From contig JALCCG010000340.1 in the NCBI GenBank assembly GCA_023212695.1, forward strand, positions 1 to 20,935: a stretch of DNA of 20,935 nucleotides, in the 5' to 3' direction. The first letter of the stretch is position 1. Each line of letters starts with the position of its first letter. Below the pieces are notes generated by a model. The model had not been told where the DNA came from. It saw only the letters and a list, made by a program, of their open reading frames with translations, and searched no databases. Source of the stretch: Sporisorium sorghi. Lineage: Eukaryota; Basidiomycota; Ustilaginomycetes; Ustilaginales; Ustilaginaceae. Shown here in pieces: positions 8,583 to 17,451 of this stretch. The translations under genes were made by a program, and so were the position numbers.

Positions 8583-8870
8583 TTTCCACCCGACGATAGC
8601 CGCTTTAGAGCATTCCAGTCTTGATCTTCGCTGCAGCCCATGTCCTGCATTCTAGTCTTTCCCTTTCGATGACGGCTTCTTTCAAGCTCGTCTTGCAGCA
8701 TTTAATCTATCGATCATAGACCAGATACACACGCCTCCGAGAACAGACCACGCACAGCTCTGAATGTTCGCGACAATGAGACCGCCATGCTTGGCGTTGA
8801 TTAGGGTGTAGTCTAAAGGGAAAAAAAAAGAAAAAAAAAAATGAAGCTGCAATGTAATCGCTCAACGACA
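8583..8870. other. Convergent intergenic region with poly-A
   Basis: 288 bases between two genes transcribed toward each other. It contains an A-rich run broken by a G (8821-8841) and presumably the 3' UTRs and polyadenylation sites of both genes. No other feature is visible. Confidence 0.6.
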
Positions 8871-9830
8871 TCAGATGCTGACCATGTCGTCGCCTGTATC
8901 CGTCCTGGCCTCCTCCACGCCGAGCATGGCCAGGATGGCTCTGCCCAACTTGAGGCCGTCGTGGGGCTTCTTTGCGTTCTCCAGCGACCTCTCGCGCAGC
9001 TCTCCCGTGACAATCCCCATCTCCGTACGCACGGCGATGATCCCTTCGACGATCTCGCGGTCGAACTCGGGGTGGCCCTGGAACGTGAGCACGTGCAACG
9101 ACCTTAGCGGATTCGGACCGGACGAGGCCGTGTCGTCTTCGACGTCGAACGCCATATACGCGGAAGTCTGGGCGGTGGAGGGGAGCGGGGGGGCTTCGGT
9201 GGGGTAGGGGAGGATGAGGGCCTGCACGGGGGAGATTTGCGTCGAGGCGAGGTTTTCGAACTCGGTGCCGGCGAAGGCGGGCGGGAGGGCGGGGACGTGA
9301 TCCCTGTGAACCTGCTGGATGGCCATCTGGTCGCTGTCGTAGCCGAGCAGCTCGCGGCCGTGAGGGGTGAGCGTGCACGACGTGGTGCCGAGCTCCCACC
9401 CCGCGGGGTTGGCGGATACGGTGCCACCGAGCGCACGCGCGAGGATCTGATGCCCGTAACAGATGCCGATCAGCCGCACCAACGGGTGCTTCTCCGCTGT
9501 GGCGCGCAGGAAGGAAGTGAGCTTCAAAGTCCACTCCAGGTCCAGGTAGGCGGAGGACGCGCTGCCCGTGATCATCACCGCATCCCACAAGCCGTCCCCG
9601 AGCTGGCCCTCGTCTGGGTACTCCTGAGCGTGCACCACGTCGTAGCACCGCACATGCAGCTCGACGGACGGCTGCCACGCGTGCCGCTTGATCGTGTTGA
9701 GCGACTCTCGCAGGAAGCGCGGGTAGATCTTGGTGTAGTCACCCCGGACGGCTACGACCGGTGGGGGTGGCGTGTCTGCTACCAGCAGCGCAATCGATAC
9801 GACTTTCTTTTTGGGTTGCGGTGGCGTCAT
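8871..9830 (-). CDS. Class I glutamine amidotransferase-like protein
   Basis: A 319-residue protein from the ATG at 9830. The open frame extends upstream to 9881 but has no ATG there. A GATase class I fold is shown by ITGS near residue 88, by the nucleophile elbow GICYGHQI with Cys124, and by FQGHPEF with His253 and Glu255 completing the Cys-His-Glu triad. The spacing and overall length fit the stand-alone fungal family that includes budding yeast YLR126C and GMP-synthase-like amidotransferase proteins. Enzymes of this fold hydrolyse glutamine or gamma-glutamyl bonds to release ammonia or glutamate; the physiological substrate of this subfamily is not established. There is no synthetase domain, signal peptide or membrane segment, so it is probably cytosolic. 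The C terminus carries an extra variable tail of about 60 residues. Confidence 0.88.
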   Translation of the reverse strand: MTPPQPKKKVVSIALLVADTPPPPVVAVRGDYTKIYPRFLRESLNTIKRHAWQPSVELHVRCYDVVHAQEYPDEGQLGDGLWDAVMITGSASSAYLDLEWTLKLTSFLRATAEKHPLVRLIGICYGHQILARALGGTVSANPAGWELGTTSCTLTPHGRELLGYDSDQMAIQQVHRDHVPALPPAFAGTEFENLASTQISPVQALILPYPTEAPPLPSTAQTSAYMAFDVEDDTASSGPNPLRSLHVLTFQGHPEFDREIVEGIIAVRTEMGIVTGELRERSLENAKKPHDGLKLGRAILAMLGVEEARTDTGDDMVSI

Positions 9831-10241
9831 GGCTGCGAAAGCGTTTGGGTGGATGGTGGAGAGAAAGTCAGGATCAAACAAAGATCGACCCGAGCAGCTC
9901 CTTTTCTTATCTTCCCTCAGCGCCGAAGCGAAATTGAGCCGCGGACAACCTTATTCCTTTCGCATTTCCAAAAAGAGGCCGATCTGATCACCGCGCATCA
10001 GCTTTCCTCTGCTGGTCGAAAAACGCTTTTGCTCACAATCACACGCTTGGGACACACTGTGTGAGATACTTTGATTCGCGAACGTCTATAATATGGAACT
10101 GCGCCTTGTAAGAATCCACGGCAGAACAGCACGAACGACAACAAAGGCACTTGCAGATGGGCTCGGGCCAGGGATAGAAACGCTGACCAGGTATCAGAGA
10201 GGAAGCTGGTATGGACGAGAAGAACGCATCGGCACGGCACC
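9831..10241. other. Intergenic region between the amidotransferase and DnaJ genes
   Basis: 411 bases holding the promoter of the amidotransferase gene and the 3' end of the DnaJ gene, both on the minus strand. No family-supported coding sequence or RNA is seen. Short open frames here are not convincing. Confidence 0.55.
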
Positions 10242-11717
10242 CTACGTCGAGGCAGAGGCAGCAGCACCGGTAGTGGATGCAGTGGAGGCGCCGCCGACCT
10301 TCCTGTCCTTCTTGCCCTTCTTCTTGTTCTTGCCCGCTGCTTCGGCCACGAGTCGTTCAAGCTCTCGTCGCTCGTCGTCGCCCTCGTCCGGCTGAACCGA
10401 CTTGTAGATCATGCCCAGAAAGAGAATCGCCTGCGCACGGTTGAAGAGCACCTTATCGTCGACGCCCTTCTCGTTGAGCACCTTGTCGCACACCTGTCGC
10501 AAGATGCCCGAGATCTCGAAGCGCGTTCCGCGCCACGTAGCCAGCAGCATCTTGCCGCTCATGTCCTGCTCGAGCGCGCGCAGCTCATCCTCTGGGATCT
10601 CGCCCTTTTCCTGACGGCGTGCCAGCTCGTCCATGGATGCTTTCACATTCAAAGCCGAGCCGAGCATCCCCCACGTCTCTTTGACAACGGCACCGCGCTC
10701 CTTCATGCGGCTCATGAAGCCGCCGAATCCAAGCAAACTGTGCTTCTTGGTCTTGATCCAGGTGGTCGCCTTCATGACGTAGATGTTGCCGATGGCGTGG
10801 AGCAGCTCGACGCCAAACGACTCGAGCTTGAGATCCTCGGCCTCCTCCTTCATCTTGCGCTCAAAGATCTGCGTCTGCGAGTCGTCCTTGTCGCCGGGCT
10901 TGCGCGCATCGACAAAGGGACGAATACGCTCCTTGAGCTTTTCTGAGAGTTCTTCGACTCGCTTGCGCTCGTTTTCCTCCTTTTCCTTTTCGAGCTCCTC
11001 GAGCTTGGCCTTTTGCTCTGGCGTCAGCTTTTGCTTTTGCTTTGCGTCCTCCTTCTTTTTCGCTTCAGCGATTTCTTCGGATGTGGCACCGGCCTCGGCG
11101 GCTTTGCGCGCGGCATCGTCTCCCGCGGTCGTGGCTTCGGCGGGCAAGTCGGTCTTGACGCTGGCGGTGGCGGCGGCGGCGGCGGCGGCGGCGTCGTCGA
11201 CAGAAGCAGGAGCGTCGGTGGGGTTGGCCTTCTTGTGCTCAGCCTTCATCTGGGCCTCGAGCTCTTCCTTTTCCTCCTCTGTCATCATGATCTCGGATGC
11301 TTTGCCAAAGTCTTTGATCAAGCTGATCTCGCCGATAAGATCGACGAAGCGCTCGCCGCCAAAGAGGCTGCCAAACATGTCGGTGGCCTCCTTGAGCCCG
11401 ACCTCGTCCGTGGGCTTCTTCTTGCCGTACTTGTCGTAGTCGGCTCGGAGGTGGTTGTCGCTGAGCACGCGGTAGGCCTCGCCGATCATCTTGAACGTTT
11501 CCTCGTCACCGCCCTTGTCCGGGTGGTTCTTGATGGCGGCTTTGCGGTAGGCCTTTTTGAGGTCGAGGTCCGAGGCATCGCCGCGAACGCCGAGGAGGTC
11601 GTAGTATTCCATGTCGGCGATCTTGGCACCATCGCGCGAGATGTCGCGAGCAGTGGTGGGCTCTGTAGGGGCAGCCGATGCCGGGGTTGGCGCTGATGTG
11701 GATGCCGCGTCCGCCAT
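10242..11717 (-). CDS. DnaJ-domain co-chaperone of the Caj1/Djp1 (DNAJ-X) type
   Basis: A 491-residue protein from the ATG at 11717. The frame is open to 11756, but its first codons include no ATG. After a Ser/Ala/Thr-rich leader, the J domain (about residues 37-99) starts YYDLLGV and has the HPD motif at about 65-67, which is needed to stimulate Hsp70 ATPase. The next part ([24 protein letters not shown]) is typical of Caj1, Djp1 and plant DNAJ-X proteins. A low-complexity segment has an alanine tract encoded by GCC repeats (about 11162-11194), then a long charged helix ([11 protein letters not shown] onward), likely coiled coil. The X domain follows, with [14 protein letters not shown] and WIKTKK. 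The C terminus is Lys-rich. No Cys-rich zinc domain or signal peptide is seen, so it is a class III J protein in cytosol or nucleus. In yeast, Djp1 aids peroxisomal and mitochondrial protein import; the client here is unknown. Confidence 0.92.
   Translation of the reverse strand: MADAASTSAPTPASAAPTEPTTARDISRDGAKIADMEYYDLLGVRGDASDLDLKKAYRKAAIKNHPDKGGDEETFKMIGEAYRVLSDNHLRADYDKYGKKKPTDEVGLKEATDMFGSLFGGERFVDLIGEISLIKDFGKASEIMMTEEEKEELEAQMKAEHKKANPTDAPASVDDAAAAAAAATASVKTDLPAEATTAGDDAARKAAEAGATSEEIAEAKKKEDAKQKQKLTPEQKAKLEELEKEKEENERKRVEELSEKLKERIRPFVDARKPGDKDDSQTQIFERKMKEEAEDLKLESFGVELLHAIGNIYVMKATTWIKTKKHSLLGFGGFMSRMKERGAVVKETWGMLGSALNVKASMDELARRQEKGEIPEDELRALEQDMSGKMLLATWRGTRFEISGILRQVCDKVLNEKGVDDKVLFNRAQAILFLGMIYKSVQPDEGDDERRELERLVAEAAGKNKKKGKKDRKVGGASTASTTGAAASAST
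11162..11194. repeat. GGC trinucleotide repeat inside the DnaJ gene
   Basis: Tandem GGC units on the plus strand give GCC codons, an alanine run, in the linker between the J domain and the charged helix of the DnaJ protein. The reading frame is kept. Confidence 0.85.
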
Positions 11718-12239
11718 GATGGATCCGTTGTCCTGACGAGGGAGAGATGAATGCAAGGAAAGACGACGAAAGAAGACCCTCTACGGTGTGTGGCTGGGCG
11801 GTAGTGATGTCGTGTATGGAGATTACGAGGAATGGAGGTCTGGTCAGATGGTGGTGGTCATCGACGAACGTGCAACCTCGGGCCTTGGCAAACCTTGAGA
11901 ACGGAGGTCGGCTAGTTTGTCAATCCGATCCAACGACTGTCCGCTCTCGGGCTGTGCTGAGCTGTGCTGTGCGCCTGTGCGGTACGATGAAATCACGCTC
12001 ACCAAAAAAGAACAAAATTTGGGCTCAGCGACCGGAAGTCGGCACGCGTGTCACTTTCGCTTACCAACGACCCTTCTAACTCGAAATTCACGCCGGCTCC
12101 CATGCAACCGAGAGGCTGGCTGCGCAGCGTGAACAAGAGGCGCAGCGTGCAACAGGCTGTGGAAGAGCGCAGCCTGCAAGCTCAGTTTTTCGAAGAGTAT
12201 ATATTCAACGAGCACTCCCGCATCCCCCCTTCTCCGCAA
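11718..12239. other. Region between the DnaJ start and the U2 snRNA gene
   Basis: About 520 bases. The left side should hold the DnaJ promoter and 5' leader (minus strand), the right side the U2 promoter. The only clear element is a TATA-like sequence at 12198-12205. Plus-strand open frames here run on through the U2 RNA and are not taken as coding. Confidence 0.55.
12198..12205 (+). promoter_or_regulatory. TATA-like box of the U2 snRNA gene
   Basis: TATATATT lies about 35-42 bases upstream of the predicted U2 5' end (about 12240). Pol II-transcribed snRNA genes of yeasts commonly use a TATA box near this distance. No plant- or animal-type PSE can be assigned by eye. Confidence 0.6.
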
Positions 12240-12258
12240 ATCACTCTTCTGGCCTATT

Positions 12259-12369
12259 GTAAGTGCACCCGCAAGCCGCGCTGCTTCTCTCTCTCGCTCG
12301 CTCGCTGGCCAGTCTTGTTAACCATACTTTCGCGTCTTGTTTCTTCTGCGATTTCTCTCGACCATACAG
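12259..12369 (+). other. Spliceosomal-type intron within U2 snRNA
   Basis: 111 nt from GTAAGT (12259-12264) to TACAG (ending 12369). A branch-site candidate TTAAC at 12318-12322 lies about 48 nt before the acceptor, followed by a pyrimidine-rich stretch. The intron sits exactly between the loop of stem-loop I (TATT) and its 3' strand (GGCT), directly before the nucleotides that pair with U6. Removing it restores the hairpin TCT-GGCC / GGCT-(T)-AGA. Splicing would be done by spliceosomes that already contain mature U2. Confidence 0.85.
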
Positions 12370-12435
12370 GGCTTAGATCATGTGTAGTATCTGTTCTAAA
12401 TAGATTGACATCTATTTCTCCTCGCTCCGGCGAGG

Positions 12436-12444
12436 ATTTTTTTG
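12436..12444 (+). other. Sm-protein binding site of U2
   Basis: ATTTTTTTG is a U-rich single-stranded element between the GC-rich stem-loop IIb and stem-loop III, the expected place for the Sm ring that directs cap hypermethylation and snRNP assembly. Confidence 0.85.
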
Positions 12445-12551
12445 TCATACACTTTTTCCTAGCGGGAGATCGCCGTTTTGGTGCTTGCACCTCGGGATCT
12501 CGAGGATGTCCTTGGCCCTACACTTCCGCCTTGCGACGTCCGCCGTCCTCT

Positions 12552-13167
12552 CTTTTTTTGTACGGGCTTGATTATATAATTGTGTGTCATCTGGATACGA
12601 TGCAGCGAGCGAGAGGCGTAGTGGGAAATTTGAATGAGAAATGACAGTTTGCCAACAAAAAATGCACGCGTGTGCGAAAAAAAAAGGACCACCAAAAAGG
12701 AGGACGCAAAATTCAGCCGGCTAAATTGATGTCGGTTTCGTCCCCACCGCTGAACCCACCGTGACCTGAGACGGTGCATGTCGCAGAGAGAATGGATCGA
12801 GATGGTGACCTGTATCAGTTGCAACAGCATGCTCCAGAAGCTCGCGGCGATATTGATGACCGGCACGATGAAGGACCACGCAGTTGCAGACGAAGCGAGC
12901 GGTATCGGTGTTCATCGGGGATCAACACACCAACACCGATTCCTGACGCGCTGTTTGTGAACGTCGCGTCGCAAAAGTCACACTCGGCTTCGCGCAGCAG
13001 CAGCAAACAGACGCACACTCTCCGAAAGTCAAATTTCACCCAAATCACAGAATCCAAAGCAAGCGTCGTTCCGCAGTTTCGAAAGTTGATTTCTGTCCCG
13101 CGCGCACCTCTTTCCGCTTCCTTCTCTCCCGCCACCACCATCCTCCCACTACTTTGGTCCCTGCAAG
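12552..13167. other. Region between U2 and the PIF1 helicase gene
   Basis: About 615 bases containing the U2 3' flank (T-rich run right after 12550), several A-runs (12656-12690) and the helicase 5' leader. A minus-strand reading frame near 12726-12866 encodes a short hydrophobic segment (SFIVPVINIAASFW), but it extends as an open frame into U2 and has no family match. I do not call it a gene. Confidence 0.5.
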
Positions 13168-15354
13168 ATGTACGCGCGGAACAACACAAGCGATCGTCCG
13201 CAGGTCCGATCCGCACTGGGCTCGCTGAAGCGAACCTGGTCCGGCAACCAACAGGATCTCGGCTCGTCGGCCAACAGCACCGCCAGCAAGTCGACCACAG
13301 CCGGCCCGCCCTCCAGCCAAGAGATCTTTTACGAATGGTCCGACTCGCCATCGCCGCCGCTCAGGAGCAAGGAGCTCAAGCCGCAAGGTGCCGACTCGGA
13401 CAAGGAGAACGGCGGTTCTGCACCGCCCGAGAAGAAGGCCAAAGCGGCCACATCCTCGTTCGAGGCGTCGTCGTCGACTAGAATCGCTCAGCCGCAGTCC
13501 GGCTTTGTCTCCGCCGCAACCATCCAGCGAAACCCCACCTACGGAAACGCAGCAACTACTGCAGCAGTGTCGAATCCGGCCTATTGCCGCCCGAGTGCGG
13601 GATCTTCCAACCCTCCACCTGCCCAGTCGTACTCTCGCCCATCCGCCCATCCCTCCATGAGCAGCGATCTTGCAAAGCAGTTCTCCTATGACCGCAACCA
13701 GGCGCGCAACGGCCCCACCACAGGCGCATCTGGCCAAAGCAGCGCCAGCATGCCGTCCTCCGCAGCAGCCTCATCCAGCGCATACGCCCGCACCTCGTCG
13801 GCTCCTTCGCTGTCGTGGATGAAGACGGCTTCGCAGCTCAAGAATGAGAAGCGAAACGACCCCACCGCCTACCAGGCCAGCTCGCTCGTCTCGTCCAGCG
13901 GCCAGCTGAACGCAGCCAGAGCCTCGCCTTCCGCTGCGGGAACGAGCACACTCGATGGCAAAAAGAACGTCAACAAGATCTTTCTGTCTCAGGAGCAGCG
14001 CAAGGTGCTCCAGATGGTGGTCGAAGAAGGCAAAAACGTCTTTTTCACCGGCTCAGCCGGTACGGGTAAGTCGGTGCTGCTGAGGGAAATCATTCGAGAG
14101 CTGCGTCGCAAGCACGCCCGGCGTCCCGAGTCGGTCGCCGTTACAGCGTCCACGGGTATCGCTGCGTGCAACATTGGCGGCGTGACGATCCACAGCTTTG
14201 CAGGTATCGGTCTGGGCAAGGAGGAGGTCGCACAGCTCATCAGCAAGATCCGAAAGCAGCGCAAGGCGATGGTGCGATGGCAACGCACGCAGGTGCTCAT
14301 CATCGACGAGGTGTCCATGGTCGACCCGGCGCTGCTCGACAAGCTCGAGGAGATTGCCAGGGTGATCCGAAAGAAGCCCGACAGGCCGTTTGGCGGTATT
14401 CAGCTGGTGATCACCGGTGACTTTTTCCAGCTTCCGCCGGTGAACCCAGGATCGAGCGTCACGTTTGCCTTTGATGCGCAGTGCTGGAACAGGGTGGTGC
14501 AGCACAAGGTGAACCTCACGCAGGTCTTCCGTCAGAAGGACGAGTCGTTTGTGACCATGCTCAACGAGATGCGCTTCGGCAGGCTCTCGCAAAAGACGAT
14601 CGACGCGTTCAGGAAGCTGGAGCGCGTGCCCACGTATGACGCTGACATTGTCCCCACCGAGCTGTTCCCCATGCGCAACGAAGTGGACCGGGCCAACTTG
14701 GCTCGTCTCAATGCACTGCAGACCGAGAGCCAGAGCTACCGGTCCCAGGACGGCGGTACGTTGATGGGCGAGCAGCGCGAACGGATCTTGGCCAATTCGA
14801 TCGCACTGCCGGTGCTGCATCTGAAAAAGGGCGCACAGGTAATGCTGATCAAGAACCTGGACGAGACGCTCGTCAACGGCTCGGTGGGCAAGGTGATCGA
14901 CTTTATGGACGATGCCGAATACGACAAGCAGACGGGCGCTCTGGATGTGTCCGAGTTCCAGAGAGAAGAGCGAGACACCAAGGCGCCGCCGCGCACGTCG
15001 ACGCGCAAGTGGCCGCTGGTACGTTTCCACTTGCCCAACGGCCAGACGCGCGACTATCTGGCGCGGCCCGAGTCGTGGAAAACCGAGCTGCCGGACGGCG
15101 AGGTGCAGGCGTCGAGGACGCAGGTGCCGCTCATCCTGGCGTGGGCCATGTCGATCCACAAGTCGCAGGGGCAGACGCTGCCGTGCTGCAAGATTAATCT
15201 TGGTCGGGTGTTTGAGAAGGGTCAGGCGTATGTGGCGCTGTCGCGAGCCACGTCGCTCGAGGGTCTGCAGGTGTTGGGGTTCAAGCCGGAAAAGGTGATG
15301 GCGCATCCGAGGGTGATTGAGTGGAGTCAGTCGCTGATTGCGCTGAGTGAGTGA
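13168..15354 (+). CDS. PIF1: PIF1-family 5'-to-3' DNA helicase
   Basis: A 728-residue single-exon protein. Residues 1-265 are Ser/Ala/Pro-rich and probably disordered. The SF1B helicase core starts with FLSQEQRKVLQMV (Q-type motif), then Walker A GSAGTGKS (295-302), motif Ia TASTGIAACNIGG with TIHSFAGIG, Walker B LIIDEVSM (Asp380, Glu381) and motif III TGDFFQLPPV (about 416-425). Later come LTQVFRQ (motif IV region), LKKGAQVMLIKN, SIHKSQGQTL (motif V) and YVALSRATSLEGL (motif VI, from 688). Every key residue expected in an active ATPase is present. Pif1 helicases unwind G-quadruplexes, displace telomerase, aid Okazaki-fragment processing and maintain mitochondrial DNA. The Arg/Ser-containing, acid-poor first 25 residues could be a mitochondrial targeting signal, but this is not certain. 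The next in-frame Met lies well inside the N-terminal tail and would still leave the whole helicase core, so an internal start could give a nuclear form; that is speculation. Confidence 0.95.
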   Translation: MYARNNTSDRPQVRSALGSLKRTWSGNQQDLGSSANSTASKSTTAGPPSSQEIFYEWSDSPSPPLRSKELKPQGADSDKENGGSAPPEKKAKAATSSFEASSSTRIAQPQSGFVSAATIQRNPTYGNAATTAAVSNPAYCRPSAGSSNPPPAQSYSRPSAHPSMSSDLAKQFSYDRNQARNGPTTGASGQSSASMPSSAAASSSAYARTSSAPSLSWMKTASQLKNEKRNDPTAYQASSLVSSSGQLNAARASPSAAGTSTLDGKKNVNKIFLSQEQRKVLQMVVEEGKNVFFTGSAGTGKSVLLREIIRELRRKHARRPESVAVTASTGIAACNIGGVTIHSFAGIGLGKEEVAQLISKIRKQRKAMVRWQRTQVLIIDEVSMVDPALLDKLEEIARVIRKKPDRPFGGIQLVITGDFFQLPPVNPGSSVTFAFDAQCWNRVVQHKVNLTQVFRQKDESFVTMLNEMRFGRLSQKTIDAFRKLERVPTYDADIVPTELFPMRNEVDRANLARLNALQTESQSYRSQDGGTLMGEQRERILANSIALPVLHLKKGAQVMLIKNLDETLVNGSVGKVIDFMDDAEYDKQTGALDVSEFQREERDTKAPPRTSTRKWPLVRFHLPNGQTRDYLARPESWKTELPDGEVQASRTQVPLILAWAMSIHKSQGQTLPCCKINLGRVFEKGQAYVALSRATSLEGLQVLGFKPEKVMAHPRVIEWSQSLIALSE

Positions 15355-15874
15355 CGAGGAGATGGCGCAAATATCGACATTGCGACAATGTATGACAGCA
15401 TCTATTCTGGCGAGAGCAAGAGACCCAATCCCAAGCAGCATGTTTCCACAATGGTCGACAGTGGCCCTCTCTGGACCGATCCCTCGATAAGAAGAGACGA
15501 ACGAGCGGACGAACATTCATCGATGAAACATACCCTAAAAAAGAAGGACGCACACTGTCAGCGTCGCAAAACGCCGCGAAATTGAGCGAGCGGGCCACAA
15601 AGTACCACCGAAAAGTGACTCGGGGAGAAGAAGGCCAAGAGAAGAAAAAGCCGAAAAGAAAGAAAAAGAAAAAAAAAAAAAAAAAAAAAAAAAAGGTTAG
15701 GGCAGCACACGGCGCAATGCTTGCAAAGATCGACGCAAAGCGAGGAGGATCCGATGGCGTGCGTGCGCTGTAGATAGCCGTGGCGCTCAAAAAGGGTTGC
15801 TGTTGAGAAGGACGAGTCGCTTCCTTCTTGACTACATTCCATCACGAAGAGACCATCCATCACTCCCGCCCAAC
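15355..15874. other. Intergenic region with poly-A tract
   Basis: 520 bases between two plus-strand genes. It holds the helicase 3' UTR, a purine-rich stretch ending in 26 A (15669-15694) and the promoter of the PLP-enzyme gene. No supported coding sequence or RNA gene is seen. Confidence 0.55.
15669..15694. repeat. Poly-A tract (26 A)
   Basis: An uninterrupted A run preceded by AAAAAG-type repeats. It lies about 180 bases before the next start codon and may be a nucleosome-disfavouring promoter element or a slippage tract. Confidence 0.9.
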
Positions 15875-17233
15875 ATGTCATCCAACACCAGCACGAACGG
15901 CACCAGCCCAGCGCTGCCCGCGCCCGCGCTCGCCACAGCCGCACTGCACGCCGACCACCCGTCGCCGCTCACAGACGCCAACCACCCGATCGCGCCGGCC
16001 CTCAGCCTCTCGACAACATTCCGCTCGCCCGCCCCACACTCGGCACACGCGCAGCTCCTCGAGTCCGCCTCGCGCGGCGACGCGGCGCTGGACATGCAAG
16101 ACCCTGACTTCCACATCTACTCGCGCTACTCGCAGGCGACGAACGTGCGTGCCGAGAAGGTGCTCTCGCAGATCGTGGGTGCGCACGCGCTGACGTATGC
16201 GTCTGGGCTCGCGGCGGCGCATGCGGCGGTGCTGCACTATGCGCCCAAGGTGGTCGCGATCAGGAGGGGATACCATGGCGTGCATGTGGCGATTGGCGTG
16301 TATGCTCGCGGGCGCGGGGTGAGGGTGGTGGATCTGGATGACGACTACAACGAGGTGATGAAAGGGGCGACGAGGGAGGGTGAGGAAGAGGGGAGGGGAG
16401 GGCTGCTCGTGTGGGTCGAGACGCCGCTCAATCCGTCGGGCGAGGCAAGGGATCTCAGCAAGTACGTCGCCAAAGCACGAGCTGTGCCAGGGGCAAAGGT
16501 CGTCGTCGACTCGACGTTCGCCCCGCCACCCCTGCAGAACCCGTTCGTGCAGGGCGCAGACATGGTGATGCACTCCGGCACCAAGTACTTTGGCGGGCAC
16601 TCGGACCTGCTGTGCGGCGTGCTGGCCGTGCAGGACAAGAAGGAGTGGGACAAGCTCTGGTCCGACCGCACGTTCCTCGGCGCCACTTTGGGCAGCATGG
16701 AAGCCTACCTTCTACTGCGCTCTCTGCGCACGCTCACGGTGCGCGTGCAGAAACAATCCGCCACCGCGACACTTCTAGCCCGGTGGCTGCACACGCTCTC
16801 CCAACCCGACGCGCACATCGCGGAGCAAGACAAGCCGTTCGCAGGCGGTAAACTGATCGCACGCACATACCACTCGTCCCTCCAGCCACGCTTCGATCTC
16901 GACGACGTCCCCACCAAAGGTAGCAGCCCCGAAGACCCCACATTCGACCCCAGCGAGCAGATGCCCGGCGGCCACGCACCCACGTTTGCATTCCGCACAA
17001 CGAGCCCGCTCTACGCCACGTGGATCCCGCACCTCACGACCTACTTTACGCCCGCGACGTCGTTGGGGGGTGTGGAGAGTCTGTTGGAGCACCGCGTCAA
17101 GTCGGACCCCAGCGAGGACGCGAGGATCGTCAGGGTGTCGGCGGGGCTGGAGGAGTTTGAGGATCTCCGTGCGGATCTGCGCGCGGCATTTGCCGAGGTG
17201 CTGCGCAGGGAGCAAGAGGGGTCGTTGAAGTGA
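15875..17233 (+). CDS. Cys/Met-metabolism PLP-dependent enzyme (cystathionine lyase/synthase family)
   Basis: A 452-residue protein from ATG 15875. The frame is open from 15797, but that codon is TTG. Fold type I features are present: YSRYSQATN (about 82-90, phosphate-binding Tyr and Arg), ALTYASGLAAAHA (PLP-stacking region), ETPLNPSG, VVVDSTFAPPPLQNP with Asp212 for the pyridine nitrogen, and MHSGTKYFGGHSD with Lys237 as the Schiff-base lysine. FLGATLGSMEAYLLLRSLRTL and a C-terminal SLGGVESLLEHR block with RVSAGLEE complete the family pattern. An insertion with PTKGSSPEDPTFDP occurs in the C-terminal domain. Relatives are fungal cystathionine beta-lyase / gamma-synthase-like proteins such as yeast YHR112C. 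They act in transsulfuration between cysteine, homocysteine and methionine; which reaction applies here cannot be read from the sequence. It is probably cytosolic. It is convergent with the zinc-finger gene. Confidence 0.92.
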   Translation: MSSNTSTNGTSPALPAPALATAALHADHPSPLTDANHPIAPALSLSTTFRSPAPHSAHAQLLESASRGDAALDMQDPDFHIYSRYSQATNVRAEKVLSQIVGAHALTYASGLAAAHAAVLHYAPKVVAIRRGYHGVHVAIGVYARGRGVRVVDLDDDYNEVMKGATREGEEEGRGGLLVWVETPLNPSGEARDLSKYVAKARAVPGAKVVVDSTFAPPPLQNPFVQGADMVMHSGTKYFGGHSDLLCGVLAVQDKKEWDKLWSDRTFLGATLGSMEAYLLLRSLRTLTVRVQKQSATATLLARWLHTLSQPDAHIAEQDKPFAGGKLIARTYHSSLQPRFDLDDVPTKGSSPEDPTFDPSEQMPGGHAPTFAFRTTSPLYATWIPHLTTYFTPATSLGGVESLLEHRVKSDPSEDARIVRVSAGLEEFEDLRADLRAAFAEVLRREQEGSLK

Positions 17234-17451
17234 GACGCACAATGCAATCGCGGTTCTTTTCACTGTCAATGCGGATCGTTGATCGCGAGAACGTGCGTTG
17301 CGTGTGTATGCATTCCATGTCAAAAAAAAAAGGCCGGTAAATTCTGATGGTACAGCGAAAGGCGCAAAGTGTATCCTAACCACATGCGGGCGAAGTGAAA
17401 GTATTATCGGATCGAAACAAGTTGTACTATAACGAAACGGTGGCTCTGCAT
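17234..17451. other. Short convergent intergenic region
   Basis: 218 bases between the stops of the PLP-enzyme gene (+) and the zinc-finger gene (-). It contains an A run (17322-17331) and presumably both polyadenylation regions. Confidence 0.55.

Larger units (their letters stand above)
12240..12541 (+). ncRNA. U2 spliceosomal snRNA gene, interrupted by an intron
   Basis: U2 pairs with the intron branch site and with U6 in the spliceosome. Exon 2 contains GGCTTAGATC, then TGTGTAGTATCTGTTCT with the branch-site-pairing GTAGTA at 12384-12389. Stem-loop IIa follows (12398-12417, perfect 8-bp stem, loop TGAC), then stem-loop IIb (12420-12435, 6-bp stem, loop TCCG). The Sm site is ATTTTTTTG (12436-12444). 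Stem-loop III (about 12464-12502) has the U2-like GCGGGAGAT start and GGTGCTTGCACC tip. Stem-loop IV is closed by 12504-12510 pairing with 12535-12541. Immediately upstream of GGCTTAG the sequence does not fit U2, but 12240-12258 supplies the missing 5' half of stem-loop I (ATCACTCTTCTGGCCTATT). Joining 12240-12258 to 12370-12541 gives about 191 nt, close to the 188 nt of human U2. Exact ends are estimated; the 3' end may be up to about 10 nt further. One deviation is ATCATGTG where most U2 RNAs have ATCAAGTG. Confidence 0.9.

Noticed and set aside
10783..11439. Plus-strand Ser-rich open frames antisense to the DnaJ gene
   Set aside because: They are low-complexity shadows of the charged helix and alanine tract of the DnaJ protein.
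12259..12369. U2 without an intron, with a divergent 5' end starting near 12350
   Set aside because: The sequence before GGCTTAG (CTCTCGACCATACAG) forms only a weak, non-canonical hairpin. The upstream 19-nt segment with GTAAGT and AG borders restores the canonical stem-loop and the usual length.
12048..12644. Plus-strand open frame of about 198 codons
   Set aside because: It runs through the whole U2 snRNA gene, including intron and stem-loops, and has no protein-family features. The RNA explains the conservation.
12721..12915. Small minus-strand gene with a hydrophobic segment
   Set aside because: Two overlapping frames are open, the hydrophobic one (start 12866) continues into U2, and no family is recognised. 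It is only a weak possibility.
14053..15516. Long minus-strand open frame antisense to the PIF1 gene
   Set aside because: It mirrors a GC-rich coding strand. All helicase motifs lie on the plus strand.
15797..15874. N-terminal extension of the PLP enzyme
   Set aside because: The frame is open, but the first codon is TTG. The first ATG is at 15875, in a suitable context.
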